DNA of 33,473 bases from Polaribacter sp. BAL334 (GCF_015767435.1 NZ_JADWOV010000206.1:1-33473), one strand, 5' to 3'; counted from the first letter of the stretch, positions 8,673 through 17,267 are shown. The notes: generated by a model not told the origin, from the letters alone. Program-made: numbers and translations.

Positions 8673-9881
8673 ATGCAAAAAATAGCAACTCTACCTTTGA
8701 ATTATCAAACTAAAAATTATTCAAATTCTTTTTATTCAAAAATTGAAGCCATTTCAGAAGAAATTTGGAACGATTTAGACTGTGAAAAAAATAGTTATTT
8801 TCATCGTGATTTTTTAAAATCAATGGAGAAAAATCATCCTGAAATTCAGTTTTATTATCACATTTTATTTGATATTCATCACAAAGCTTGTGCATTTTTT
8901 ACATTTCAAATCATTGATTTTGAAATCAATAGTATTAAAAATAATTTTGAACTTTTCATCAAAAAAATTCAAAAAATAGCCTCTAAAATTCCGTTTTTTC
9001 CTTCAAGTAGACCTTTGAAAATTTTGATTGTTGGAAATGCTTTTGTGAGTGGTGAACATGGATTTTTCATAAAAGATTCTTTCGATAAAAGAGCAGTTCT
9101 GAAAGCATTTTCAAAAGCAATATTGCAGTTTACAACTACTCAAAATCAACTAAAGATTGATGCCATTTTGTGCAAAGATTTTAAAAATGAATCTCTTGCA
9201 ATCACCTCGGTATTTAAAGAATATCAATTCAAACAATTTTCTGTAGAACCCAATATGGTGCTCAGAATCAATCCGAATTGGAAAAATTTTGACGATTATT
9301 TAGCTGCTTTAAAAACCAAATTTCGAGTAAAAGCAAAAAAAGCGTTGCAACAAAGTGCTGACTTAAAAACGGTGCCAATTACCTCAGAAAATTGCGAAGA
9401 ACAATTGCTGAAAATGAAGGATTTATATCAAAAAGTAAGTTCAAATGCAGGTTTTAATTTAGCAAATTTCAATGTGGAAACCTACAAAGATTTGAAACGT
9501 GCTTTTGGCGAAAATTATCTTATTCAATCGTATTGGAAAGAGGATAAAATGGTGGGGTTTTTATCAGGAATGATTGCAAATCATTCTTTAGATGCACATT
9601 TTGTAGGCATTGATTATTTGTTGAATAAACAATATGCCATTTATCAAAGAATGTTGTATGATTATATCAAAATTGGCATTGATAAAAATATAACGATTCT
9701 TAATTTTGGACGAACAGCAAGCGAAATTAAAAGTTCAGTGGGTGCCATTCCACAAGATTTAACCATCTATTTTCGACATAAAAAAAGAATCACAAACCGA
9801 ATTTTACACTTATTTTTGCAACGAGTTCAACCAACAGCATTTCAGCAAAAATTTCCATTTAAAGACTTACAAAACGTATGA
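8673..9881 (+). CDS. GNAT/FemAB-like acyltransferase of unknown substrate
   Basis: 402 residues from the ATG at 8673; an in-frame TTG at 8652 is possible but poorer. The C-terminal half resembles the GNAT-fold domain of the FemAB/BioF2-like group. LAALKTKFRVKAKKALQQS is the typical basic helix. MVGFLSGMIANHSLDAHFVGIDYLLNK is the substrate/CoA strand region, and ILNFGRTASEIKSSVGA is a conserved late motif of these proteins. The N-terminal half is degenerate. No signal peptide or membrane segment is evident. Family members transfer amino-acyl or acyl groups in envelope or lipid metabolism; the substrate here is not known. Its stop overlaps the start of the thioesterase gene (ATGA), so the two are co-translated and an acyl-CoA link is plausible. 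Confidence 0.65.
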   Translation: MQKIATLPLNYQTKNYSNSFYSKIEAISEEIWNDLDCEKNSYFHRDFLKSMEKNHPEIQFYYHILFDIHHKACAFFTFQIIDFEINSIKNNFELFIKKIQKIASKIPFFPSSRPLKILIVGNAFVSGEHGFFIKDSFDKRAVLKAFSKAILQFTTTQNQLKIDAILCKDFKNESLAITSVFKEYQFKQFSVEPNMVLRINPNWKNFDDYLAALKTKFRVKAKKALQQSADLKTVPITSENCEEQLLKMKDLYQKVSSNAGFNLANFNVETYKDLKRAFGENYLIQSYWKEDKMVGFLSGMIANHSLDAHFVGIDYLLNKQYAIYQRMLYDYIKIGIDKNITILNFGRTASEIKSSVGAIPQDLTIYFRHKKRITNRILHLFLQRVQPTAFQQKFPFKDLQNV

Positions 9882-10741
9882 AAAACACGAAAGAATTGAT
9901 TGACCTTTTGCATTTAGATGATTTAGAAAACAATACTTTCAGTGGAAAAAGTGTCACTATTGGAAGTGCTATCGTTTTTGGAGGACAAGTATTGGCACAG
10001 GCTGTAAATGCAGGGTATAGAACCATTCCTACAAATCGATTTTTGCATTCATTACACGCTTATTTTTTAGAAGCGGGCGATTTAACTACTGATATTCAAT
10101 ATCATGTAACTGAAATGAGAAATGGAGGCAGTTTTTCAACAAGGCGAATTACAGCAACGCAACATGACAAAACCATCTTTATCATGGCTGCATCATTTCA
10201 TCAAAAAGAGGAAGGTTTTGAACATCAAATTGAAATGATTCAACCAGAAAAGCAGCCAGAAGAATTGTTGAGTTGGGACGAAATGTTCGCGCAATTTGGC
10301 GATTTTTTACCAGCATCAACTAAATCATTTCTAAGCGCAGAACGTCCTATAGATTTTAAACCAGTTCACGTTCAAAATCCATTTGAATCTGAAAATTTAC
10401 CACCAAAAGTTGAGATTTGGTTCAAACTGAAAGGTGAAATTCCTAGCATGAGTATTCAGAAAAAACATCAAATTTTGACCTATATTTCTGATTATAATGT
10501 GCTGAATGCTGCTTTTAATCCAAACGCAAAAAAATACCATTTTGGCAATACACAAACTGCCAGTTTAGACCATTCTATGTGGTTTTTTAGGGATTTTGAT
10601 TTTGATGATTGGATGTTTTTTTCAGCAGAATCTCCCAATGTTTTTGGCACTAGAGGATTTGTAAGAGGCAATATTTTTACCAGAGATGGAAAACTCATTG
10701 CGTCTTTTGCACAAGAAGGTTTGATGCGACCGAAAAAATAA
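9878..10741 (+). CDS. tesB: Acyl-CoA thioesterase II
   Basis: A 287-residue double-hotdog thioesterase that hydrolyses acyl-CoA to free acid and CoA in the cytoplasm. The first hotdog contains GGQVLAQAVNAGYRTIP, LHSLHAYFLEAGD and RNGGSFSTRRI. The second contains ISDYNVLNAAF, TASLDHSMWFFRDF and RGFVRGNIFTRDGKLIASFAQEGLMR. The catalytic Asp (in SDYN) and Gln (in AQEGLMR) of the E. coli TesB triad are present. The position of the catalytic Thr is Ser (S229), a conservative change. The gene overlaps the upstream acyltransferase by 4 nt and is followed 18 nt later by an SMR transporter. Confidence 0.93.
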   Translation: MKNTKELIDLLHLDDLENNTFSGKSVTIGSAIVFGGQVLAQAVNAGYRTIPTNRFLHSLHAYFLEAGDLTTDIQYHVTEMRNGGSFSTRRITATQHDKTIFIMAASFHQKEEGFEHQIEMIQPEKQPEELLSWDEMFAQFGDFLPASTKSFLSAERPIDFKPVHVQNPFESENLPPKVEIWFKLKGEIPSMSIQKKHQILTYISDYNVLNAAFNPNAKKYHFGNTQTASLDHSMWFFRDFDFDDWMFFSAESPNVFGTRGFVRGNIFTRDGKLIASFAQEGLMRPKK

Positions 10742-10759
10742 AAAAGAATTTAAGGGAAA

Positions 10760-11098
10760 ATGAATTGGATTATACTCATCATTGCTGGACTTTTTGAAGT
10801 AGCATTTGCCTTTTGTTTGGGAAAAGCCAAAGAAAGTTCAGGTGTAGAAACCGTTTATTGGTATGTTGGGTTTTTGATTTGTTTGGGAATTAGCATGGTG
10901 CTTCTTGTGAAAGCAACTCAAAGTATTCCAATTGGAACAGGATATGCAGTTTGGACTGGAATTGGCGCAGTTGGCACCGTTTTGATTGGAATATATGTTT
11001 TTAAAGAACCTGCTACTTTTTGGCGATTGTTTTTTATCACAACGTTGATTGCATCCATTATTTGGATTGAAAGTGGTTTCGTAGTTAAATCAGACTAA
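10760..11098 (+). CDS. SMR-family transporter, Gdx/SugE-like
   Basis: A 112-residue protein with four TM helices. MNWIILIIAGLFEVAFAFCLG carries the essential membrane glutamate (E13). SIPIGTGYAVWTGIGAVGTVLIGIYVFKE is the family's TM3 signature and is closer to SugE/Gdx (guanidinium exporters) than to EmrE. The tryptophan that normally follows the glutamate in SugE is Phe here, and the K of the LKYT motif is shifted, so substrate class is uncertain. It would work as a dual-topology homodimer, since only one SMR gene is present. No guanidine riboswitch fits in the 18-nt gap upstream. It converges on recO with a 3-nt gap and no terminator. Confidence 0.85.
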   Translation: MNWIILIIAGLFEVAFAFCLGKAKESSGVETVYWYVGFLICLGISMVLLVKATQSIPIGTGYAVWTGIGAVGTVLIGIYVFKEPATFWRLFFITTLIASIIWIESGFVVKSD

Positions 11099-11101
11099 TT
11101 T

Positions 11102-11824
11102 TCAACGAAAAACCGCCTCTAAAACATCCAGTGATTTTGGATTTCTAAAACTATCTACATGCAATTTATAATACGTAATCAGCGTTTGCAAAACCATTTG
11201 TCTTTCTGATTTCGTGAATGTGAGACTTTCTAAATTTTCAAAATTCGTTTCCAATAATTTTTTAAACTGAACACATTCATTTCCTGAAATCACATTTTTA
11301 TCATAGCTAGGATCTGTAAAAAATCCATCTAATAAGTGAAATCCTTGTTTTTCCCTATCTGATGTGTCTGGATAAAATCCTAAAAAGCTGGTTAAATTCA
11401 GTAAAAAAACCAAATGAAAATTGGCTATTTTTTCACGAGAATCCAGCCAAGTAAAAGAAGTTTCTAAAAATTCGTACAAAGCGTCATTTGCCTCTTCTTC
11501 CTGAATCACATTTGACACCACTTCTGATAAAAAAAAAGCAATAGATTGCTTTACAACATCTTGATAAATAGATTGATACGAATTATAAACTTGAATTTCT
11601 TTGATGGTATGCAAAGTACCTTTGGTATTGTGATTGGCAACTATTTTCAATTGTGTTAAGGGTTGAAAATACGCTACTTTTAATCCGCCTTTTTTGGATT
11701 TTAAAACACCTCTTACTAGGTATGATTTCAATCCTTCTTGTTGCGTAAAACACTTTACAATTAGGCTGGTATCACCAAATTTTAGTGAACTCAGAACAAT
11801 CGCATTTGTAGAAATTATAGGCAT
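11102..11824 (-). CDS. recO: DNA repair protein RecO
   Basis: A 240-residue recombination mediator. The N-terminal OB fold begins MPIISTNAIVLSSLKFGDTSLIVKCFTQ and continues GLKSYLVRGVLKSKKGGLKVAYFQPL. It is followed by the helical domain typical of RecO. The zinc-finger cysteines found in some RecO proteins are absent, as is common in Bacteroidota. It loads RecA on SSB-coated ssDNA together with RecR. Its start codon shares base 11824 with the end of the upstream porZ-like gene, so translation is coupled. Confidence 0.9.
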   Translation of the reverse strand: MPIISTNAIVLSSLKFGDTSLIVKCFTQQEGLKSYLVRGVLKSKKGGLKVAYFQPLTQLKIVANHNTKGTLHTIKEIQVYNSYQSIYQDVVKQSIAFFLSEVVSNVIQEEEANDALYEFLETSFTWLDSREKIANFHLVFLLNLTSFLGFYPDTSDREKQGFHLLDGFFTDPSYDKNVISGNECVQFKKLLETNFENLESLTFTKSERQMVLQTLITYYKLHVDSFRNPKSLDVLEAVFR

Positions 11825-14151
11825 TAATTGACAATCGCAATTTTAGTAACTGCTGTTTGAGAACCATCATCAGCAGACAATAAAACCACATAAACCCCAG
11901 AAGCAACTCTATTTCCTGCTAAGTTTTTTTTGTTCCAAACTACTTTTCCTCCTTGTACTTCTTGCCCTTCAACGACATTGGTTTCATATACCAAATTGCC
12001 AGCAACATCCAAAATTTTTACATTGGTTCCTCTTGGCAAACTTGTACCATTTCTACCTGTAATGGTAACCGTTTCGTGGTTTTTTAAAGCTGGATTTGGA
12101 TAGGCATACACTTCTCCTAATTCTTCCCCAAAAGGCGCTACTTTACTATTATAAGCAACAATACCTCTATCTGTGGCAAAAAATACTTTTCCAGAGCTAT
12201 CATCTACTCTGATTTTTAAAATTCTATTGGAAGGTAATGGAGAATTTTGAGTGCTAAAATTCGCCAAAGTTCTTTGTCCAGAAGGATTTGTATATAAAAC
12301 ACCTCCACTATCAGTGCCAAACCATTTGTTATCTGCGCCATCAATTTCAATAGAATTTACTCTTTGATCACCTAACAAACGTTCTCCAACATTGTTTTCT
12401 TCAATAATAACTGGTTGCGCATTTAAAACCGTTGATTCAAAAACAGAAGAAGTTCCTCTAAAAACCACCAAACCATTTCTAGTTCCAATCCAAATTCTGC
12501 TGCTATTATCAGCAGCAACTGTCAAAACATCTGTGTCTGGTAAATTCCCTTGATTTGGTGTTGCAATGAGTCTTGCTTTTCGATTGCCATTTTCATTAAA
12601 AACATACAAGCCATTTCTTCTTGTCCCCATCCAAACATTGTTACTTCTATCGACAACAATTTCTGATAATCCCAGGGCATCAACCGTTTTTAATGAACTT
12701 ATGTCAAAACTACTCCAAACACCAGTAGTAGATAATTTTTTAACTTTCTGACTGTTGCTGATACTGTTTACCCATAAATTTCCTTGTCGATCAAAGGCAG
12801 TTCCACTAATTCTTATAGTCACTCTTGAAGGATCATTGGGCACAATATCTTCCAAAGTACTATTCAAATGATTGTAAAAAGTTTTTATTTCGTCATTTTC
12901 AACCACCAATAAACCACCTGTTGAAACGGAATTCACTTCTCTGGTATCACCAAAAGAGCTTATAAAAACTCTATTTTCAGCATTTGGATCAATGGAAACA
13001 TAATTCAAATCAATGAAAGGCAAGCTAGGATTGAAAGGGGTGTTTATCCAGTTTTCTCCATTGAAATGACTAAATCCTCTTCGTCTTTGAATGGGTGTAT
13101 ATGTACCATCATACCCTCCAAAAACAACCCAAAGATGGTTGTTTTCAGCATCAATTGAAAAAACTTCATTTGATAGAGGCCCTTCAGGATGAATTTCTTG
13201 GTAAATTGTTGGTTGACCAAGTGTGGTTTTTAAAATACCAAATTCTTGAGTAGCCAAATAAATGATATTGTTTTCAAAAAAAGCATTGGAAAGTGTAAAA
13301 TCAAAATCAGATGTAATGCCAAAATTAGTCACTTCATTCATTGATGAATTTAAAATGCTAGCATTTTTTTGCAACGAAATTGCCAGTTGAGAATTGGAGG
13401 ATTTTAATCCTAAAATCGGCTGAAAATAATCCCTGATTTCATTCAAATTTGTACCATTCAACTGCAATAATTTTGAATTTTCAGTGACATAAAGTTGATT
13501 ATTGAATTGCAAAATATGCGTAAAATTTCGTCCTGGAAATTGTTGTTGCCAATTGTTAAAATCAATCAACAAATTATTTGTAACATCCGCCGTAAATATT
13601 CCAAGTTCAGTTGCTGCAAAAATGGTGTTATTAAAAATGGTGGTTTCGTTAATTCGCAATGAAGAAGAATTATTTCCAATAAAAAACGTGTCTCCGAATT
13701 CTAGTTTTTCAATATCATATTCTACAATTGCAAATGGAGTTGATACATAAAGTGTATTCCCAAAACCCGAAATATGATTTACTCTTTTTTCTCCTGATTG
13801 ATTAAAATTCGCTAAATCTGATGATATTGTTATGGAATTATCTTCATCAATTACTTCAATCAAGCCATTTTCGTAACCAATTACAACTCTTTTAAAAGCT
13901 TCACTGTAATAAATTGCAGAAGTAACTTCGCCTGACAATCCTTGAATTGATGAGATTTTTTTAGTTTCGGAAGTAGTTTCATCAAACGTAAAAACAGCAT
14001 TGTCAACCAATGCAAAAATTTGATTATTGACTTTTATAAAGTCTTTTACATTGTTATATGAGTAGAAATCCTCCCAAGAATCACTGTAATCCACTTGAGA
14101 AAATACACTTGTTGAAAACAAAAAAAGTGATAGAATAAGGATGTTTTTCAT
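11824..14151 (-). CDS. porZ: PorZ-like beta-propeller protein with T9SS sorting domain
   Basis: A 775-residue exported protein with signal peptide MKNILILSLFLFSTSVFSQ. Two seven-bladed-propeller-like regions follow (about 25-330 and 340-670) with blades such as NHLWVVFGGYDG, GNLWVNSIS, NNVWMGTRRNGLYVF and SRIWIGTRNGLVVF (two-component regulator propeller repeats). The last 90 residues form a type A T9SS C-terminal sorting domain (YAYPNPALKNHETVTI...DVAGNLVYE...GVYVVLL). This three-part plan is that of PorZ, part of the attachment complex that delivers anionic LPS to the PorU sortase in type IX secretion. Ordinary T9SS cargo with propellers is the alternative. It overlaps recO by one base. A TATCTTTG -7 element lies at 14169-14176. 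Confidence 0.8.
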   Translation of the reverse strand: MKNILILSLFLFSTSVFSQVDYSDSWEDFYSYNNVKDFIKVNNQIFALVDNAVFTFDETTSETKKISSIQGLSGEVTSAIYYSEAFKRVVIGYENGLIEVIDEDNSITISSDLANFNQSGEKRVNHISGFGNTLYVSTPFAIVEYDIEKLEFGDTFFIGNNSSSLRINETTIFNNTIFAATELGIFTADVTNNLLIDFNNWQQQFPGRNFTHILQFNNQLYVTENSKLLQLNGTNLNEIRDYFQPILGLKSSNSQLAISLQKNASILNSSMNEVTNFGITSDFDFTLSNAFFENNIIYLATQEFGILKTTLGQPTIYQEIHPEGPLSNEVFSIDAENNHLWVVFGGYDGTYTPIQRRRGFSHFNGENWINTPFNPSLPFIDLNYVSIDPNAENRVFISSFGDTREVNSVSTGGLLVVENDEIKTFYNHLNSTLEDIVPNDPSRVTIRISGTAFDRQGNLWVNSISNSQKVKKLSTTGVWSSFDISSLKTVDALGLSEIVVDRSNNVWMGTRRNGLYVFNENGNRKARLIATPNQGNLPDTDVLTVAADNSSRIWIGTRNGLVVFRGTSSVFESTVLNAQPVIIEENNVGERLLGDQRVNSIEIDGADNKWFGTDSGGVLYTNPSGQRTLANFSTQNSPLPSNRILKIRVDDSSGKVFFATDRGIVAYNSKVAPFGEELGEVYAYPNPALKNHETVTITGRNGTSLPRGTNVKILDVAGNLVYETNVVEGQEVQGGKVVWNKKNLAGNRVASGVYVVLLSADDGSQTAVTKIAIVN

Positions 14152-14168
14152 AAGATTATTCAGAAAAT

Positions 14169-14176
14169 CAAAGATA
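14169..14176 (-). promoter_or_regulatory. -7 promoter element for porZ-recO
   Basis: Minus-strand TATCTTTG fits TAnnTTTG and ends 17 nt before the porZ ATG. It lies in the divergent gap shared with the CYTH gene. No clear -33 element. Confidence 0.4.
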
Positions 14177-14237
14177 TTTAAATATTATAAAATAACGATA
14201 AAAACGGGTATATTCGTGTAACAATCAAAAAGAATTT

Positions 14238-14711
14238 ATGAGTTTAGAAATAGAACGCAAATTTTTAATAAAAAATGATGCTTTTAAAAAAGAGTCATTC
14301 CAAGAAAAAATCATAAAACAAGGCTATTTAAATTCGGATAAAAACAGAACTGTTCGGATTCGGATTTCTGATCATCAAGGATTTATCACAGTAAAAGGAG
14401 TGTCTAACGCTTCTGGAACTACCCGTTTTGAATGGGAAAAAGAAATTGGGCAAGAAGAAGCAGCTCAATTATTAACCATTTGCGAACCAAATATCATCGA
14501 AAAAACGAGATTTTTAGTAGAATTTGGAACTCATATTTTTGAAATTGATGAATTTTTTGGAGCAAATAAAGGCTTATTCATTGCTGAAATTGAGTTAAAT
14601 TCAGAAAACGAAGCATTTGAAAAACCCACTTGGTTGGGTGAAGAAGTGACAGGAAATGCCAAATATTACAATTCTTATTTGAGTAAATTTCCTTTTTCTA
14701 CTTGGAGATAA
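14238..14711 (+). CDS. CYTH-domain protein (inorganic triphosphatase-like)
   Basis: 157 residues forming one CYTH domain. It has EIERKFLI at residues 4-11 (the metal-binding ExExK signature), RTVRIRIS, GFITVKG, RFEWEKEI, EKTRFLV, FEIDEF and FIAEIEL, the alternating charged strands that line the triphosphate tunnel. Bacterial single-domain members mostly hydrolyse tripolyphosphate or bind organic triphosphates; some are adenylate cyclases (class IV), which cannot be excluded from sequence. Cytoplasmic. It is transcribed alone, diverging from porZ and converging on the hemolysin III gene with an 11-nt gap. A TATATTCG element at 14209-14216 is a one-mismatch -7 candidate. Confidence 0.88.
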   Translation: MSLEIERKFLIKNDAFKKESFQEKIIKQGYLNSDKNRTVRIRISDHQGFITVKGVSNASGTTRFEWEKEIGQEEAAQLLTICEPNIIEKTRFLVEFGTHIFEIDEFFGANKGLFIAEIELNSENEAFEKPTWLGEEVTGNAKYYNSYLSKFPFSTWR

Positions 14712-14722
14712 ACCTCCACTTT

Positions 14723-15361
14723 TTACAAATTATAAATCGCTAAAAAATGGCTAAAACTTCCCAACAATACAAAAACATGAAAAATAGCATGATTGTAGGG
14801 AATCTTTTTGATGGAATACAAAATAGCTCCCACTGAATAAAAAATACCTCCAGCAACCAAATACTGAAAATTTTCTGCACTTAATTGTTGCATCAAAGGT
14901 TGTATAAAAATCATCACTTGCCATCCCATTAACAGATACATGGCTGTTGAAATTTTGTCAAATCTTCCTGTAAAAAAGAGTTTTAAAATTACGCCTACCA
15001 ATGCAAAAATCCATACAAAAACAAACATATACCATCCTAACTTTGAATCCAAACCCACCAAACAAAAAGGTGAATAGCTCCCTGCAATTAACATATAAAT
15101 GGCTGCGTGATCAAAAATATTGAGTCTTCGTCTTCGTGTAGGATTTTTTGCAGCATGATAAAATGTAGAGGCTGCATATAAAATTAGCATGCTCAATCCA
15201 TAAATCACAAAACTAATGGGTTTCCAAAAACCATCAAATTCTTGAGATTTTAAAAGTAAAAAAGGAAATGCAATAACACTCAATACCAAGCCAAAACCGT
15301 GAGAAATAATGTTTAGTTTTTCTTCTTTTTCAGGATAATGGTGATTTAAATTCTTTGTCAT
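14723..15361 (-). CDS. Hemolysin III / YqfA family membrane protein (PAQR type)
   Basis: About 212 residues from the ATG at 15361. A start at 15382 is possible but would lengthen the overlap with plsC from 32 to 53 nt. Seven TM helices are apparent. Conserved features are EEKLNIISHGFG at the N terminus, STFYHA, RRRLNIFDHAAIYMLIAGSYSPF and the C-terminal NHAIFHVFVLLGSFSHF. The spaced His/Asp residues (YHA, FDHA, HAIFH) form the metal site of the PAQR/hemolysin III superfamily. The family name is historical; a role in membrane lipid homeostasis is more likely. Its overlap with plsC supports a membrane-lipid connection and translational coupling. Confidence 0.85.
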   Translation of the reverse strand: MTKNLNHHYPEKEEKLNIISHGFGLVLSVIAFPFLLLKSQEFDGFWKPISFVIYGLSMLILYAASTFYHAAKNPTRRRRLNIFDHAAIYMLIAGSYSPFCLVGLDSKLGWYMFVFVWIFALVGVILKLFFTGRFDKISTAMYLLMGWQVMIFIQPLMQQLSAENFQYLVAGGIFYSVGAILYSIKKIPYNHAIFHVFVLLGSFSHFLAIYNL

Positions 15362-16124
15362 TATTAGGTCTGCTTGTGTCATTCATATATTTTTCATCAC
15401 TCACTAAATCATTGTAAATCAGCTGAAATGTTTGCTGTTTCAATGATTCAACATCATGTGTTTTCAATTGGGATGTTTCAATAAATTTGTGTTGATGCAC
15501 TCTAATAGTTCCAGGGCCACCTTTCCAGAAATTCCATGAAAATAATCGTTTTCCGTCATAATAAACTTGTGGAACAATGGGAATTTGAAATTCAATTGCC
15601 AAGCTAAAGGCGCCATTTTTAAATGGTGCCAATATTATATTTTCAGTTGGCACTAATCCTTCAGGAAAAATGCCTAAACTTACGCCATTTTTCAAGCGAT
15701 TTTTGGCTTGATCATATACATTTTTTCTACTTTCATAACTGCTTCTATCCACCATAATAACCACTCTTTTGTAAAAAAATCCAAATATTGGAATCTTAAC
15801 AAACTCTTGTTTCCCAATAAAAACAATAGGATTTTTACTTAAGATAATTAAAATAAAAGCATCTAATAAGGAAGAATGATTGGGACAAAATAAGTAACTC
15901 TTATTTTTTTCAATGTGTTGATCTGCAATGACCTTCAAACGAAAACCCATTCCATACACCAAAATTTTAGCCCAAATACGCACCATTTTCCAAAAAGTTG
16001 CATAGTATTTTTCATCTGAAGTAAGGAGTAGCAAAAATGGAATCATTGCCAAAATTGTCATCAATAATAGAATGTAAAACCACATTCTCCAGAGAAATAA
16101 AAACGGAATTCTTAAAAATTTCAT
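15330..16124 (-). CDS. plsC: 1-acyl-sn-glycerol-3-phosphate acyltransferase
   Basis: 264 residues from the ATG at 16124; an upstream in-frame TTG was rejected. A N-terminal hydrophobic anchor is followed by the acyltransferase motifs: NHSSLLD (HX4D catalytic site), FIGKQEF and VDRSS for glycerol-phosphate binding, and FPEG (motif III). A late IPIVP (motif IV) completes the set. It makes phosphatidic acid from lysophosphatidic acid at the inner membrane face. Ornithine-lipid OlsA-type acyltransferases share these motifs and are an alternative. It overlaps the downstream hemolysin III-like gene. A TATTTTTG element lies 6 nt before the ATG. Confidence 0.88.
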   Translation of the reverse strand: MKFLRIPFLFLWRMWFYILLLMTILAMIPFLLLLTSDEKYYATFWKMVRIWAKILVYGMGFRLKVIADQHIEKNKSYLFCPNHSSLLDAFILIILSKNPIVFIGKQEFVKIPIFGFFYKRVVIMVDRSSYESRKNVYDQAKNRLKNGVSLGIFPEGLVPTENIILAPFKNGAFSLAIEFQIPIVPQVYYDGKRLFSWNFWKGGPGTIRVHQHKFIETSQLKTHDVESLKQQTFQLIYNDLVSDEKYMNDTSRPNNDKEFKSPLS

Positions 16125-16130
16125 ACGTAC

Positions 16131-16138
16131 CAAAAATA
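16131..16138 (-). promoter_or_regulatory. -7-like element before plsC
   Basis: Minus-strand TATTTTTG fits TAnnTTTG and ends 6 nt before the plsC ATG. If real, the mRNA leader would be only a few bases long. No -33 TTG at normal spacing. Confidence 0.3.
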
Positions 16139-16157
16139 CTAATATTTTATTGTTTGA

Positions 16158-16187
16158 TTGATTTTTTGAAACAAAACCTTATTTTTG
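16158..16187 (+). promoter_or_regulatory. trpS promoter (TTG-N19-TATTTTTG)
   Basis: TTG at 16158-16160 and TATTTTTG at 16180-16187 are separated by 19 bp, an excellent match to the Bacteroidota sigma-ABfr consensus. The expected start near 16191 leaves a leader of about 43 nt before the trpS ATG. Confidence 0.7.
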
Positions 16188-16233
16188 CGGACACATTTTT
16201 TTGAAGCATCAAAAAAAAGTTTAAAACAACTAT

Positions 16234-17202
16234 ATGTCAAGAATTTTAACGGGAGTACAAAGTACAGGAACACCTCATTTGGGGAATTTATTAGGCGCCA
16301 TTTTACCAGCTATAAAAATGGCAAACGACCCTAAAAATGAATCGTTTTTATTCATTGCGGATATGCATTCTTTAACGCAAATTAAAGATGGAAAACAGCT
16401 AAGAGAAAATACATATAGTACTGCTGCTACTTGGTTGGCTTGTGGTTTAGACATCAACAAAACCGTTTTTTACAGACAAAGTGATATTCCTCAAGTAACC
16501 GAACTTTCTTGGTATTTGAGTTGTTTTTTTCCTTATCAACGATTAACGTTAGCGCATAGTTTTAAAGACAAAGCTGATAGATTGGCAGATGTAAATTCAG
16601 GATTATTTACCTATCCAATGTTGATGGCAGCTGACATTTTATTGTATGATGCAGAAATTGTTCCTGTTGGAAAAGACCAACTACAACATCTTGAAATGAC
16701 ACGTGATGTAGCGAGTAGATTCAATAATTTGATTGGTGAAACTTTGGTGATTCCTGAGGCAAAAATTCAAGATGACACCAAATTAGTTCCAGGAACTGAT
16801 GGTGAAAAAATGAGTAAATCAAGAGAAAATACCATCAATATTTTTTTGAATGACAAACAATTGCGCAAGCAAATTATGTCCATACAAACTGATAGTACTC
16901 CTTTAGAAGAACCAAAAAATACGGAAACTGACACCATTTTCACTTTGTATAAATTATTGGCTTCTGAAGCACAAGTTCAAGAAATGAAAGCCAATTATGA
17001 AGGTGGAAATTATGGTTATGGTCATGCAAAACAAGCATTGTATGAATTGATTGTCAGTGAGTTTTCAACGATAAGAGAACGTTACCATCATTTTATAACT
17101 CATACAAACGAAATAGATGAAGCACTTGCCATGGGTGCTCAAAAAGCAACCATTGTTGCCAATGAAGTATTGAAAAGAGTTCGTGATAAAATTGGTTACT
17201 AA
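16234..17202 (+). CDS. trpS: Tryptophan--tRNA ligase
   Basis: A 322-residue class I aminoacyl-tRNA synthetase that charges tRNA-Trp. GVQSTGTPHLGN (residues 7-18) is the HIGH-type ATP signature, and EKMSKS (191-196) is the KMSKS loop. FIADMHSLT, YRQSDIPQVTEL and PVGKDQLQHLEMTRDVA are characteristic of TrpRS. Length is normal for the bacterial enzyme. It is a single-gene transcription unit with its own consensus promoter and a strong bidirectional terminator. No Trp-rich leader peptide or T-box is evident in the short 5' leader. Confidence 0.97.
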   Translation: MSRILTGVQSTGTPHLGNLLGAILPAIKMANDPKNESFLFIADMHSLTQIKDGKQLRENTYSTAATWLACGLDINKTVFYRQSDIPQVTELSWYLSCFFPYQRLTLAHSFKDKADRLADVNSGLFTYPMLMAADILLYDAEIVPVGKDQLQHLEMTRDVASRFNNLIGETLVIPEAKIQDDTKLVPGTDGEKMSKSRENTINIFLNDKQLRKQIMSIQTDSTPLEEPKNTETDTIFTLYKLLASEAQVQEMKANYEGGNYGYGHAKQALYELIVSEFSTIRERYHHFITHTNEIDEALAMGAQKATIVANEVLKRVRDKIGY

Positions 17203-17213
17203 TGCTAATTCAA

Positions 17214-17250
17214 TAAAAAAAAAGTCCCAGAAATTCTGGGACTTTTTTTT
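17214..17250. terminator. Bidirectional terminator between trpS and the DUF1761 gene
   Basis: GTCCCAG (17224-17230) and CTGGGAC (17236-17242) form a 7-bp GC-rich stem around AAATT. An A run lies on the left and a T run on the right. The two flanking genes converge here, so it can end both transcripts. Confidence 0.9.
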
Positions 17251-17267
17251 TACAGATAATTCAACTA

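Noticed and set aside
10742..10759. Guanidine riboswitch before the SMR transporter
   Set aside because: Only 18 nt separate it from tesB, far too short for any known guanidine riboswitch.
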